DNA of 32,980 nt. Origin: Seminavis robusta. Its lineage: Eukaryota > Bacillariophyta > Bacillariophyceae > Naviculales > Naviculaceae. A model generated the notes under the pieces. That model was not told where the DNA came from. It saw only the letters and a list, made by a program, of their open reading frames with translations, and searched no databases. The DNA is taken from NCBI GenBank assembly GCA_903772945.1, contig CAICTM010001256.1, forward strand, positions 1 to 32,980, given 5' to 3'. A program made the position numbers and the translations under genes. Below are positions 18,570 to 29,261 of the stretch, in pieces. How positions within the stretch are numbered: position 1 is the stretch's first letter; every line of letters begins with the position of its first letter.

Positions 18570-20704
18570 TTATGAGAGCCAATGCCAGTCAATGTCGCAA
18601 GGGCTCAGTGACTCGTCCACACCAGTGTATCCCAACTCTCGCAACACTTGGTTGGCTGCCTTCTCCCCGGCAAAGTAGGCGCCATGGGTGAACTCTGCCT
18701 GATCATAGCAAGTATGGCTTCCCGACAGAATCATGGTCCAATCTCCCATGGAGTTGCAGCCGTTGTGTTCGCAGTAGTCTACCACTCCGTCCACTCCACC
18801 ATACATGTGTGCGTATTGCTTGAATGTAAATCCCGTTTTCCAGTTGGCGTAAGCTCCATATCCAAAGTCCCGGTCTTTGTTGAGTTTGGGGTAGTAGACT
18901 TGTAGTGGTTCGGGAACGTTTGCCTCACCGTAGGCAGTGCGCAATGGATCCAAGAGCATGTTCAAGGTTGCATTGGTCAAATCCTCGGTAATGGGATCTT
19001 TGAGCTCATCAAAAGCTTCCGTCATGATCTGGCAAAGAAAATATCAAATAAAGAGCGTCAGCAATCAGCAATGACGGCACAAAAAAAGAAACGATGGCAG
19101 ATGTTCTTTGTTAGTTTGTGTCATTGCTCACTCACCTCGCACCGAATCATGTTGGAATCCGGATAAAATCCTTCTCCATTCATGTTTGCCCAGTGATGGC
19201 AGTGTCCACGATGGTCGACATCTCTGACTACACGGATGAGTTCGTTGTCATCCCAGAATTGACTGTCAAATTGGTAGAAGATTTTGACGTATTGTGTCAT
19301 GTAGTATGGGTTGTAATCCACATGTGGATATTCAAGTGGAGGATTGAATTCAATAAGATCATTGGCAATGACCCCGGCGCTGACGGTGGAAATAACTCGT
19401 TTCGCGTAGTAATCGGTGCAAGTGGGTTCCCCGACAGCTGGTTCGGTGTGTTCAGCATTGACCATGACTCGGTAGTTGTTTCCTTGGAATCCCACATTTT
19501 CGTCATAGTTGATTTTGTTGACGCGTGTGGAAGTTCTGAGTTTGTTCATGTCGGCATCATCTCTGAACATGGCTTGTGGCACTTCTTCGAATCCTCGCAT
19601 GTCATTGACATGTAGGGCCGTGTTGAAGTAGTAGGGAAAGTACCGGACCGACGTATCCCGGGCGGCGTATCTATTCACAAAAACGAAAAAAATACTCAGT
19701 GTTAGAGACAAGACAATCCATGCCGTTTCGTTTCGTTTCGTTTGCTGATGGGTTGTTGAATTTGTAGACTTGACTTACTCAAAATCCATGTAATGCCATT
19801 CAGTGGTAAAATCGAGGTTTCCTTGTTGTCCTTCTCCAATTTCCCATCCATTTTTCGCAAGTAGAGCAATGACGCCTTGATCATCCCACTGTTCATGATC
19901 AGGTGCCCACTGATTATCGGCTTCCTTAATGGCTTCTTCCCATGCTTCTAGGAATCGTTCGTTTTCGGCCATGATGGTGGCTTGGGGAATTGGGACTCCC
20001 TGTAAATAAATACAAAAGCATAGATAGATCAATTGATCAATTGATGGATGAGTAAGGGTTGTTTTTGTCATTTTTTGCCATTTTTTTGCCATTTTTTTGC
20101 CATTTTTTTGTGGTTGTCATTGTTTCTTTTTTGTGTGTGCACTTACAAACTCATCATAAGCAGCGACATTGTCATAGTCATTGACATGAGCCACAATTCC
20201 CAACTCAATAGCTTTATCTAGTACAGGATTGTTGTTCATTTGAATGATCCAATTGGCTCCATCTTCGATGGTTCTGGCATTGGTGGGTTCTCCAAAAGTA
20301 GTAGATCTCATTCTTCCTCCGACGCGATTTTGACTCTCTAGCACTATATAGTTGATGTTTGGATCTGCTGCTTGCAAAGTAGTGGCAGCTCTGACTCCCG
20401 CCATTCCTGCGCCAATGACAATCACATCCACATACTCCCGGTTCTCACAGGCGGCATTGCTGGGACTGATGCCATCTCCATCCGTGTTCCCAACCACATA
20501 GTCATACACATCACCCAGAGTCAAACCAGATAGAGTTGGAGTTCCTTCATTCAAATCATTGCCATTCTTGTCTTTGCCTTGGGTTGCCAGTTCCACTTCT
20601 CGGGGAATTATCTTTTGACTGCCTCTGATCTTGTTCATCCTTCCATTCACTCCCATCATCATACTCATCAAACCAAAAAATAGAAACACCTTCATCATTG
20701 TCAT
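18570..20704 (-). CDS. Secreted FAD-dependent amine/polyamine oxidase, 4 exons
   Basis: Exons 20704-20147, 19999-19779, 19670-19136 and 19028-18570 give 590 residues. All three introns (147, 108 and 107 bp) have GTAAGT or GTGAGT donors and CAG or TAG acceptors and keep phase. The ATG at 20702-20704 is chosen because a signal peptide (MTMMKVFLFFGLMSMMMGVNG) follows directly. Motifs: FAD dinucleotide site VIVIGAGMAG, then VLESQNRVGGRMRS and EDGANWI; YVKIFYQF...FW, whose Lys (about 389) aligns with the active-site Lys of plant polyamine oxidases; and SGSHTCYDQAEFTHGAYFAG, the C-terminal FAD/substrate segment of the family. It would oxidise a polyamine or other amine to an aldehyde and H2O2, probably outside the cell or in the secretory pathway. 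Exact substrate unknown. Confidence 0.92.
20074..20110. repeat. Tandem GCCATTTTTTT repeat in amine oxidase intron 1
   Basis: About three and a half copies of an 11-bp unit, GCC followed by A and a T run, inside the 147-bp first intron. On the coding strand these are A-rich and lie in the 5' half of the intron. Confidence 0.8.
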
Positions 20705-21861
20705 TGTCTCTTTTTTTATTTTTTTATTAAAAACAAAACACACCCAAGAAATAATAATAGTAACACCAAAAAATGAACGATTGATGGAATGAATGATTGT
20801 GAAACTCCAACCACTCTCACATCAACCACATGTATCAGTATTTCAAAAATAGATCTTCCGCCTCATCCATTCATTGGCTGGCTGGACTTGCATTGCTTTA
20901 ATTTCAACCTCATTTTGTGGCGCCAATGACGAAAGAAACCTACTTAGAGCGCCGAATTTTCAAAATGACACTGATGCAGTCCAATGTTCACGTGCTGACA
21001 GATTGTTTTGGGGGTGCGACTTTACAAAGAAAAGTTTCGTAGGATTGATGGAGATTGTTTTGGGGGTAGAGCGTCCCAATGCATCTGTCATGAGCAACAG
21101 CAGAGGTGAAAAGACATTTTGGACTCACCCAACCATAAATCTCCGCCGTCGAACAAGAACTTCTTGGATACGGCAGCTCATCACTATAGCCATCATTGTA
21201 CTTTGACCACCAAGAACACACCAGAATTGGACCTAACTAACCGTCCATAACAAACAAGTTGTCACACTCATCGGAAACCTCTGTTGCCATCATAGTCCTC
21301 GTATTAGATAAATTAGTACGCATGTGGATTCCAACGGTATCATTGTTGTCCTTTCTGGACGAGTGCTACGTGTCCTCGATACTCCGACCCATAGTCATCA
21401 ACACAGCTTGTCACTCTACCACAATCAAAGCTAATTCAATCACTCTGAAGCAATCAATGTCGTTCGTGCGAAAGATATCTTGCCCGGGTGGCCACAAAAC
21501 AAAGCTCACTCGAATTCGAGTTGGACCACCAACATTCGAATCACTATCGAACGGTTAATCGATTGACGCAGCGGAGGTGCGGTCGGTCTCTCCCCTTGCT
21601 TCATGGCTTCATGGCTGCACCTCGGCTCGGGCTCTGCAAGTACATGTATTGAGGGTATCGTGAGCTAGCTAGCGGTGTGTATAGCTCAGCCTACCTGGTA
21701 CGTCGATATCGTATGGAGATCGTTAGTTTTAGTATTCTACCCGTAGACAGTGTACACAGTGTGTGCAAGGAGAGTCATGAATCGAATCCACTCCCTTGCT
21801 TCTTGGCTGCTACGGTACCGTACTACATGTCAGAATGTGTAATCTTTGTGCTACCTGGTAG
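20705..21861. other. Intergenic gap, presumed promoter of the amine oxidase
   Basis: No gene supported. The open frames at 20874-21206 (plus) and 20988-21221 (minus) overlap each other and match nothing. A 16-bp direct repeat AGATTGTTTTGGGGGT occurs at 21000-21015 and 21052-21067; a GAGCTAGCTAGCGG run lies at about 21662. Confidence 0.5.
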
Positions 21862-22491
21862 CTAGTTATTTTCATCATCTTCTGGATCATCAAAACAATC
21901 TCTCAAATCAACTCCAGCCCAAGAAGCAATCTGAACTCCAAAGTTTCCCCAAAAGTCCAATTCTCCCCAACTAGCGGTAGCTTGGTCGCAGATGTCTCCT
22001 TCTGACATTTCCTTGATGAAATCTCCAAAGATGTCATTGGGAAGATCGTCCTGTTCGATAGTGCTGGGATCGCAGCTGGCACCCACGCATTGAGGAATAT
22101 CCTTTATGGCCACATTGAACGTAAGGACTCCCAAGAGGACATGGTTGAGGTCTACTTTTCGCTTGACTATTTGTCCCTGTGCTCGATCGCAAAACTCTTG
22201 ATAAGGGGCCATGGTTTCTTCTTGGGGGTCGTACGTAATGGTACAGTTGAACTCCGTCATGGACGTGTAGTTGCAGTCGAGGACATGGCCTTGAACGTGT
22301 TTGTGCAATGCCAGGTGCAGCTCTGCTTGTACATTACTGTACGATTGGATCACTTTGGTTTCATGTTCGCATTCTGCTGACACCACTGCTTCCACAGGAC
22401 GCACTACAAATACATGCAGCAAGTGGAATAGCACGAAAACGATAGAAAGACGGGACCAGAATGTGCTTGTCATTGTCATTGACTTGATCAT
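21862..22491 (-). CDS. Small secreted Cys-containing protein, paralog of the gene at 23036
   Basis: A single-exon 209-residue protein. The ATG at 22489-22491 is the first of three nearby Met codons; any of them gives a signal peptide (core SIVFVLFHLLHVFVV, cleavage near VEA). The mature part has about ten Cys and possible N-glycosylation sites (NYTS, NCTI). The segment LGVLTFNVAIKDIPQCVGAS, then CDPSTI, aligns with the neighbouring secreted protein (TFNWDLGVAPTCVSTACNMSAI), as do the upstream Cys spacing and a CD-x(2)-GQ/GG turn. The C-terminus is acidic (DDPEDDENN) and lacks the hydrophobic tail of the paralog, so a soluble secreted form is inferred. No known family recognised. Confidence 0.8.
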   Translation of the reverse strand: MIKSMTMTSTFWSRLSIVFVLFHLLHVFVVRPVEAVVSAECEHETKVIQSYSNVQAELHLALHKHVQGHVLDCNYTSMTEFNCTITYDPQEETMAPYQEFCDRAQGQIVKRKVDLNHVLLGVLTFNVAIKDIPQCVGASCDPSTIEQDDLPNDIFGDFIKEMSEGDICDQATASWGELDFWGNFGVQIASWAGVDLRDCFDDPEDDENN

Positions 22492-23035
22492 GCGGTTTGA
22501 TAGTTGATGAATCGAGTTGAAGCAAGAGAAGCAAGTGAGGATTGCTGCTTGCTGAGTGACGATGGATGCATGGCACGAGCTAGAACTTCTATCTCATCTG
22601 ATCCGAGCCACTGCGACTGTAGCATCTCGGACAGATCGAGCCTGTTGCTTGCCAGTGAGGGATAGCAGAGACGGTCATTGGTATCTTTGGCTTATTAAGC
22701 CGGCAAGCCTATAATCAACGTTTTGCAAGGCATCGGCCCCTCGATTGGGGTGCTTGTTCCATCCCACCGGCAACAAAGTAGCTAGCTCTCAAACTTTCTG
22801 ATAGTCTGTTCGACGGAGCAATAGCTATAGCTTGCTAGGGTACCGGTACGGTAGGCAGCTAGTAGGTAGCAAACAGAACGAAAGAGAATACATCAATGCA
22901 ATACGCAATCCATTTTTGGCTAAGTAAAAGATAGATGTAAATTGAAATGAAGCAATAAATGTATCTTCTGTTCTTGCTATTTTTAAATAAAAGGAATGCA
23001 ATCTTTGTTGGTTGTTGTTGCGTTGTGTTTACCTC
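22492..23035. other. Intergenic gap between the two secreted paralogs
   Basis: No gene seen. It has a GGTACCGGTACGGTAGG cluster at about 22839 and AT-rich sequence near 22920-23000 that would form the 3' region of the next gene. Confidence 0.5.
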
Positions 23036-23581
23036 TTAGATGAAAATCCCAACAAGTGTGGTAAGTGCCATGATTCCCACCATCATCTTACCATACCCAT
23101 GGTTTAGATTGGCAGCAGATAGGTCTGCAGAACATCCAGTAATGGATAGATCAGTGAGTAGTTTTTCTAGTCTAGTGTCATTGAGTTCATGAGGCTGAAT
23201 GGCAGACATGTTGCAAGCAGTGCTCACACAAGTAGGAGCCACTCCTAGGTCCCAATTGAAGGTGGCCACACTGTAGCCACACTTGAGCACTACAGGTCTT
23301 GTAAGCACCTGACCTCCCTTGTCCACACAAGCAGCCACATAGGTAGCATTGTCTCCATCAAATTTGAGGCCACAGTCAGGAGTAGTCAGACCAGTAAAGT
23401 CACAAATGCTGTCAAAATCAGCCTTGTACTGATTGTACAGATCATCTTGGATCATGTCCAAAAAAGAATCTTCTTCCAATTGTCTGCTTTCTTGCAGACA
23501 CTGGACACTAGCTTGGCCTGCAACCACACTTAGCATACCCAACATGCTCAATACACTTAGTAGAACTGGAACTGACTTCAT
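23036..23581 (-). CDS. Small secreted Cys-rich protein with hydrophobic C-terminus
   Basis: A single-exon 181-residue protein from the ATG at 23579-23581 (AAGATGA). A signal peptide (VPVLLSVLSMLGMLSVVAG) is followed by a mature region with about nine Cys and sites NATY, NMSA and NDTR for N-glycosylation. The extreme C-terminus MMVGIMALTTLVGIFI is hydrophobic with no basic tail after it, as in GPI-anchored proteins (inference). It is homologous to the protein at 21862-22491: shared Cys spacing, the ATFNWDLGVAPTCVSTACN block and a following PHELND/DLPND element. The pair probably arose by local duplication and then diverged, with only this copy having the anchor-like tail. Function unknown. Confidence 0.85.
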   Translation of the reverse strand: MKSVPVLLSVLSMLGMLSVVAGQASVQCLQESRQLEEDSFLDMIQDDLYNQYKADFDSICDFTGLTTPDCGLKFDGDNATYVAACVDKGGQVLTRPVVLKCGYSVATFNWDLGVAPTCVSTACNMSAIQPHELNDTRLEKLLTDLSITGCSADLSAANLNHGYGKMMVGIMALTTLVGIFI

Positions 23582-24262
23582 CTTCTCTTCCTTATTGCTC
23601 CTTTCCTTTTTAAAAAATAAACTGTTGTTGCTTGTTTGCTTGTTGGTTGTTCTGGTTGTTGTCCCGTGAATCGAATCTTTCTTTTGTGCTCACAAGATCC
23701 GGCATTCAATCTGAAGGATCTGGTGAAACACTCCACCACAAACTAAGCTAATGTATTCTACATGACGTCATCTACATAGATATCCCGCACGGAACCAATT
23801 AAATTGCATGAAAACATGAAAACCAGTTCAAAGGTCGGAACCAAGATCCATCAAATCGGTCCGCTCTGAAAGCTGTCTGCACACTGCAAGCAGCTACGGT
23901 AAGGTCGTCATTTACCCACTCTCGTACCGGTATTGGACCCAGCGAACAAAAGGTGCAGCAATCATCATTCATATCTACTCTCTAATAGCTAGCTAGTTAT
24001 GCTGCAATTTCATCTGTGTGGTACATTTCCCTGAAACCAAAACTCATTCACTCATTCTCCACTTGCGGGCTTCGTTTTCTGTCTAGCTAGCTTTTGCTCG
24101 TTCAAGTATTCTCGAAACGTACGGACTGCGTGATCCCTTCTTTCCTTCCTTGCGTTGCTTCAACCCTCGCTCGTTGCGAATGATGAATCCCAATTTTAGA
24201 AACAACCAGCGTGGCATCGTGTGTGCCATTCTTTCTTTCCAACTGGCTGCAACAACAATTGT
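23582..24262. other. Intergenic gap, presumed promoter of the Cys-rich gene
   Basis: No gene supported. It contains GTACCGGTATTGG at about 23924 and an ATAGCTAGCTAG run at about 23985-23997. A long plus-strand frame beginning at 24150 is the antisense shadow of the next gene. Confidence 0.5.
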
Positions 24263-27200
24263 TTACTTGGATCCAAACACTTTGCTTAACAAAGACTTTC
24301 GACGTATGCGCGGTGGACCACCGGCGAAACTGTCGTCGTCATTGTTGTTGTCGCCACTCCTGTCATTGGTCTGCATGGTGCCTGTAGAGTGGCGATACTT
24401 CTTCTTCTTCTTCTTATCCTTATCCTTGCGGCTACCACCACTCGTTGGGGTAAGCTTGACTCGTCGCAAACGATCCATAAACGTACTGCGCATCTTCGGT
24501 TGCATCTCACTGGCCTCGATCGCTTTTTGCGTTTGTGTTTGGACTCGGTTCTGCAATTCCGCACGTGACGGTGTCATCGGGGGACTGCCAGGTGGACTGC
24601 CCGGTGGTGGTTCTTCCACAGCTGTGGTTCGAGGGGGGGCGGGTGCTTTTGCTACGGCCGCGTCTCTCTTGGGAGTACTAGTAGTTGGAGTGTTGGCTGC
24701 TACTTCTGCCATGACGTCCTGTGCCGTATCCACCATCAGTGAATCCAAATCGAGCTTCTTGGCGGCAGCCGATGCCCCCACGTCTCCCTCCGCCGCGCCA
24801 TCTTTCAGTTTGTCGTCTGCGTCGGGCGTCAGAGGCGAAAGAACCAGATCGCTCTCCTTTCTCTTCTTCTTCTTCTTTTTGCGCCTTTTCTTCTCCATTC
24901 TGGCAGCAGCTGCTTGCTTCATGTCACCTTCCTCCACAACGACAGCTGGAGAGACATTGCCAATCTCAATTTGTGGAACAGGAGGTTGCATTGTCGGGGA
25001 GATTATCCTCTCCTCCAGCGCCTTGAGCTTTTCTTCTTCAAACGTTGGTTTGGATTCTATCATCAACATGTCGCCGTGTTCAGCTGAACCTGCAGCGGCA
25101 CCCGCGGCACCGGCCGCCAACAGTTGTTCTCGACGATCTTGAATCTCCTTCCATTTCAAAATCAATGCGGCATACATGCGAATCGCTTCGAAACAGTCGC
25201 CCACGTTGATGTGCGGGTGGTTCGGGCCCAAAATCGTACGAATCACTCGATGCGAATCTTGAACAGGCTTGGGGAGTTCGCTCTCCGGGATGCGTTCTTC
25301 CTTTTCTTTTTCTTTCAACTTCATCTCTTTCACACTGGCATCACGAACCAGCATGGCCTCTTTCATCGCCTTTTCCTTCTCATCGACACTCGAATCGACT
25401 GCTGCAGATTGGCTCGCGTGATCCGTGGAACCTTCTGAAATGACTTCATTCGACCGAAATGCTGCACTAGGGCCACTGTTTTCGTTGAAGGCATCCGATT
25501 GCAAGAGCTTTTCCACGTATGGGTTACGGGGCGATACGAGTCGCTTTGGTGTTGCTGCTCGTTTTGGTGTTGGCGTTGGGGGTTCAATTTCAATGATGGA
25601 TCGGTCGTCGTCGGCATCGATCTCGTTGCCAGCAGACTTTGGCGGTTCAAGCGCTTTGGGAGCAAGGCGCTGCAGCTCTAGTTTGAGAGACGCAATCAAA
25701 AAGATGGCGTGGAAGCAGCTCCGGCTAGTTACTTCATCAGTAGTAGAGCCCAAGATTTCTCGTACTACCCACTGCACCAAGGCATTGCAAACTCGTTGAT
25801 GAATATCTTCTGTGGAATCATCCTTTTGAGCGGTCTCGAACAAATCAGCCAGCAAGTCCCATGGATTCTGCGGGGCTCGCTTGGATTTCTTCCCCAGCCG
25901 AAATGTAGCATAGTCATGGATATCCTGGAGACACTGGCTACCGTTCATGGCTTTGAAATTTGATTGAAGCACACTTCGAACCATACCAAGCCCCGCAACC
26001 ATGCTGAGTTCTTCCGAAGTCGTAAAAGACTGCAAGAGCGCCACTTGATCTGCGTTCATGATCAAACGACCAGTCTTTGGATCTCGTTCTCGGTGCAGAG
26101 GCATGATCCACTTGAGCAAGTATTCTTCCTGCATGGGGCTCCCCTGGTTGAACATGTCGAGGAGCTCTCGCCGTAGCCTGTTGATTGCCCAAAGAGTTGA
26201 ATCCTCTTCTTCTTGCAACACGGCCACTTCCTGCTTCAAATCGTCCATGTGGCGAAGCGCTTCAAGGCTGCTATCGTTGTTCGATCTTCTTCTGTTCAAG
26301 GCGCCCGCAACCAACTCTGCAAATTCCAACTGGGTCTCCTTGATATATATTTCCGTTGTTTTCGTTGATTTCCTTTTCAGTTTTATTTGTTGGAATTCAT
26401 TTTTGGGAGGATCACCCGATTCTTCCGCAGCGCTTCGGTAAGACGATCTTGTGGTCAAGGTGGTTGTGGGTCGAAGAGCGTGGGCTCCAAATGTTCCTTT
26501 CATTGGTACAGAAGAGGACTTCAAGTCGGACTGACTACTATTGAGTCTCGAAGGCTTTGCGTCAGGTTGGGTTCGTTCAGTTGGCTTTAGTGACGAGGCA
26601 GTCGCCTCCATTGCCAATAAACCAGCAACTGCCTTCTGGTCGGTGGTCGACTTGGTTTGTCGCGGCCTGAATTGGCCCTCTGAAAGCTGTTCGTCGTCGT
26701 GGACACCCGTGAGTGGCTGCGATACTTGAGCAGCAACGTCTTGTGCTTGTGGCCCATCGACATCGGTAGCAAAACGTACTTTCGCACTGTCATCCAATCC
26801 ATTGTCAACCACCCTACCAACCACCGAAGCATCGGGTTCTTGGACCTCCTTGGGATTTTTGCCTGGTGCCGGAACACTGGCCTGTGCTGTTGACTTCGCA
26901 ACTGCAATCGAAGCCAAGGCAGCAGCTTCTCGAAGTTCAGATTTGGCTTCCTCTTGCAATCTTTTCCTTTCCGCCTCCTTTTGGCGTTCCTCCTCAACAA
27001 ATTTCAGCCTTTCTTCCTCTGCCAGCCGTCTTTTTTCGTTTGCCACCCTATCATGTTCAGCCTTTGCTTCAACTTCGAGCCTGAGTCGATTTTCATCCGC
27101 CTTTGCTTCCTCTTCACGCCTGAGTTGTTCTTGTTCAGCTTTTGCCACAGCTTCCAGTCTCAAGCGTTCAGCTTCATTTCGGTGTTCTTCTTCCAGCCTT

Positions 27201-29261
27201 TCTTGTTCCAATTTTGAATTGGCTTCACGTTGCAGTCGTTCTTCCTCCATCTTGGCCAGTGCCAGTAATTCCAATCTGAGCCTTTCTTCTTCAGCCTTTA
27301 CGCTTTCTTCTTCCAGCCTCTCTTGTTCAGCTTTTGCCTCTGCTTCCAGTCTGCGTCTTTCTTCATCAGCCATTGCCAGTGATTCCCTCAATCTGAGTTG
27401 TGCCTCAGCTTCATTGTCATCATCCAGCAGAGAGTCCTTTGGCTCCCCTGGTGCATCCCCTGATTCGGAATCCTCCTCCTCCTCTTCTCCCTCTTCAATG
27501 ACAGCACTGTCTGTGGGAGCAGCTGATGCTTTCTTTGTCAGTGGATCCAGGTCTTTGGCAGCAGGTGTTTCTTGCCTAGAGAGTTGTGTGGGCATTGCCA
27601 TTGATCGAAGTTGTGCCTCTGCTTCGTTGTCATCATCATCCATCAGAGAGTCCTTTGGCTCCCCCGGTGTATCGCATTGCCATTGATCGAAGTTGTGCCT
27701 CTGCTTCGTTGTCATCATCATCCAGCAGAGAGTCCTTTGGCTCCCCCGGTGCATCCCCTGATTTGGAAGCCTCCTCCTCCTCATCTTCTCCCTCTTCAAT
27801 GACAGCACTGTCTGTGGGAGCAGCTGATGCTTTCTTTGTCAGTGGATCCAGGTCTTTGGCAGCAGGTGTTTCTTGCCTGGAGAGTTGTGTGGGAGGTAGC
27901 ATTGCTTGTTCTTTGGCATTCCCATATTGGAAGTCCCTGTGTGGTGCATTGTGTGGATAAAGCATGGTGTTTTGATTCCCAGTTTGAGCATCAGTTTCGG
28001 TAGTCGATGAATGTTGCCTCTCAACCTGATGCAAATTGCTGCCATTGGAAGTGGGAGAAACCTTGTTTGGATGAAACTGGGCAGGTTCGTGCCATACCTG
28101 CTCAGAGCGCTTTTCGTTATGGTAGAGGTGATCAAAAATGGCTGGGACTGGCTCTGTGGAATGCTGTATGCCCGTGTCTCTGTGTGGATCATATCTTGCA
28201 GGCTCTTGCCAAACTGGTTCATGGCGCCTCTCATTGTGGTGCAACTGATCAAAGATTTCTGGAACCTGCTCCGCATTGAGAATGGAAGGTGGTAGCCTGG
28301 CTGGACTTCTGGAAGGATCGAATCTGTCCGGTTGATGCCACACTGGTTCGGATCGTTTTTCATTGTTGTGTAATTTTTCAAAAATGGCTGGTATGGGTTC
28401 TGCGTTGACAGTGGCTCTGTTTATTCTTGGGCTTTTGGATCCCTCAAATTTGGCAGGTTCTTGCCATAGGGTTTGGTTTCGCTTTTTGTTTTTGTGAAGC
28501 TGTTCAAAGATAGCTGGAATAGGTTCCGTTTGTGCGGTGGTAGGTAGCCTAGCAGGACTCTTGGATCGATCAAACCGTCTCGGTTCCTGCCAGACAGCTT
28601 CATCGCGCTTTTCATTGTGATGTAGCTTTGCGAATATTTCGGGGATTGCTTGGTCTGCTTCCCTAACGGGGCTTTTTGGAAATTCGTATTTGGGGGGTGC
28701 TTTCCATACTTTATCGGACCTCTTTTCGTTGCGATACAACCTCTCAAATACTTCCGATTTTTCGTCGGGTTGATCCAGAATATCCGACAGAGCTCCGTCC
28801 AAATCTTCGTCAAAGTCGTTGGTACTGGCGTGGCTATCGCGACCATTATCGTTGGCCGGTTCGCCCGTATTTTGAGGGTAGGCAACGGCGGTTTCCGAAG
28901 AGACGCTAGGTACTGTGGGAGCCGTAGGATCTAGCGACTGTAGGAAATTGTCGTGTCCGTTGCTTTTGCCAGCGCTCGATTCATTGTTTTCGTGGTTGTT
29001 GGACATCCCGTTAGGATCAGCTGTTGCGTGGCTGGGATCAGATGCCACTTCTGGGCTCTTGTGAGTGTGGCTGTGGCTGTTCGTACTTGTGCTTGTACTT
29101 GTACTTGTACTTGTGCTTGTACTAGCAGCAGGATTTTGTGTGTCGTTTGTTCCATGCTGCACGACCTGCTCGACCTCGACCTGGTCGGCATTGGTTCGAT
29201 GTGTTGCGGGATCAGAATTGGCCGTTAGTCCCGAGGTTGCGGGACTGCCGGTGGCTTCCAT
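24263..29261 (-). CDS. Large repeat and coiled-coil protein; frame broken by an 82-bp duplication
   Basis: Two frames belong to one gene. The 5' frame starts at the ATG at 29259-29261 (AAAATGG) and runs 529 codons to 27675; the 3' frame supplies 1109 residues from 27592 to 24263. They are joined cleanly if one copy of an 82-bp tandem duplication (27593-27674) is ignored; as written, the 5' frame stops 13 residues later. Order: Ser/Thr-rich start with an STSTSTSTS run; six copies of a module IFxxLHxNEKRxxxVWxxP (about residues 167-400); an acidic segment duplicated in frame; a long charged coiled coil (LEAEAKAEQERLEEE type); a helical region with no recognised domain (KETQLEFAELVAGALNRRRS onward); and Lys-rich ends (KKRRKKKKKKRK). 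The FERLYxNEKR words recall FxRLYxDAxRR motifs of cytoskeletal or centrosomal proteins, so a structural role is a guess. Confidence 0.8.
27428..27893. repeat. Nested tandem duplication (216-219 bp plus 82 bp)
   Basis: The word AGAGTCCTTTGGCTCCCC begins at 27431, 27647 and 27729. The first spacing is 216 bp (72 codons, in frame); the second is 82 bp (out of frame). Blocks 27428-27592 and about 27727-27893 are nearly identical, encoding the PTQLSRQETPAAKDLDPLTK segment twice. The 82-bp unit CATTGCCATTGATCGAAG... occurs at 27593 and 27675 with very few mismatches. Confidence 0.9.
29082..29124. repeat. ACTTGT hexanucleotide repeat in coding sequence
   Basis: Tandem ACTTGT/GCTTGT units, read on the minus strand as an alternating Ser-Thr run near the N-terminus of the large repeat protein. 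Confidence 0.85.

Noticed and set aside
21000..21067. 16-bp direct repeat AGATTGTTTTGGGGGT (two copies 52 bp apart)
   Set aside because: Only two copies with no palindromy or gene relation; not strong enough as a regulatory or mobile feature.
24150..25142. Long plus-strand frame, 330 codons, Ser/Leu/Phe-rich
   Set aside because: It is the antisense of the Lys/Glu-rich end of the large minus-strand gene; poly-Phe and poly-Ser arise from AAG/GAA codons read backwards.
26802..27686. Plus-strand frame, 294 codons, extremely Ser-rich
   Set aside because: Antisense of the charged coiled coil; composition is fully explained by the opposite strand.
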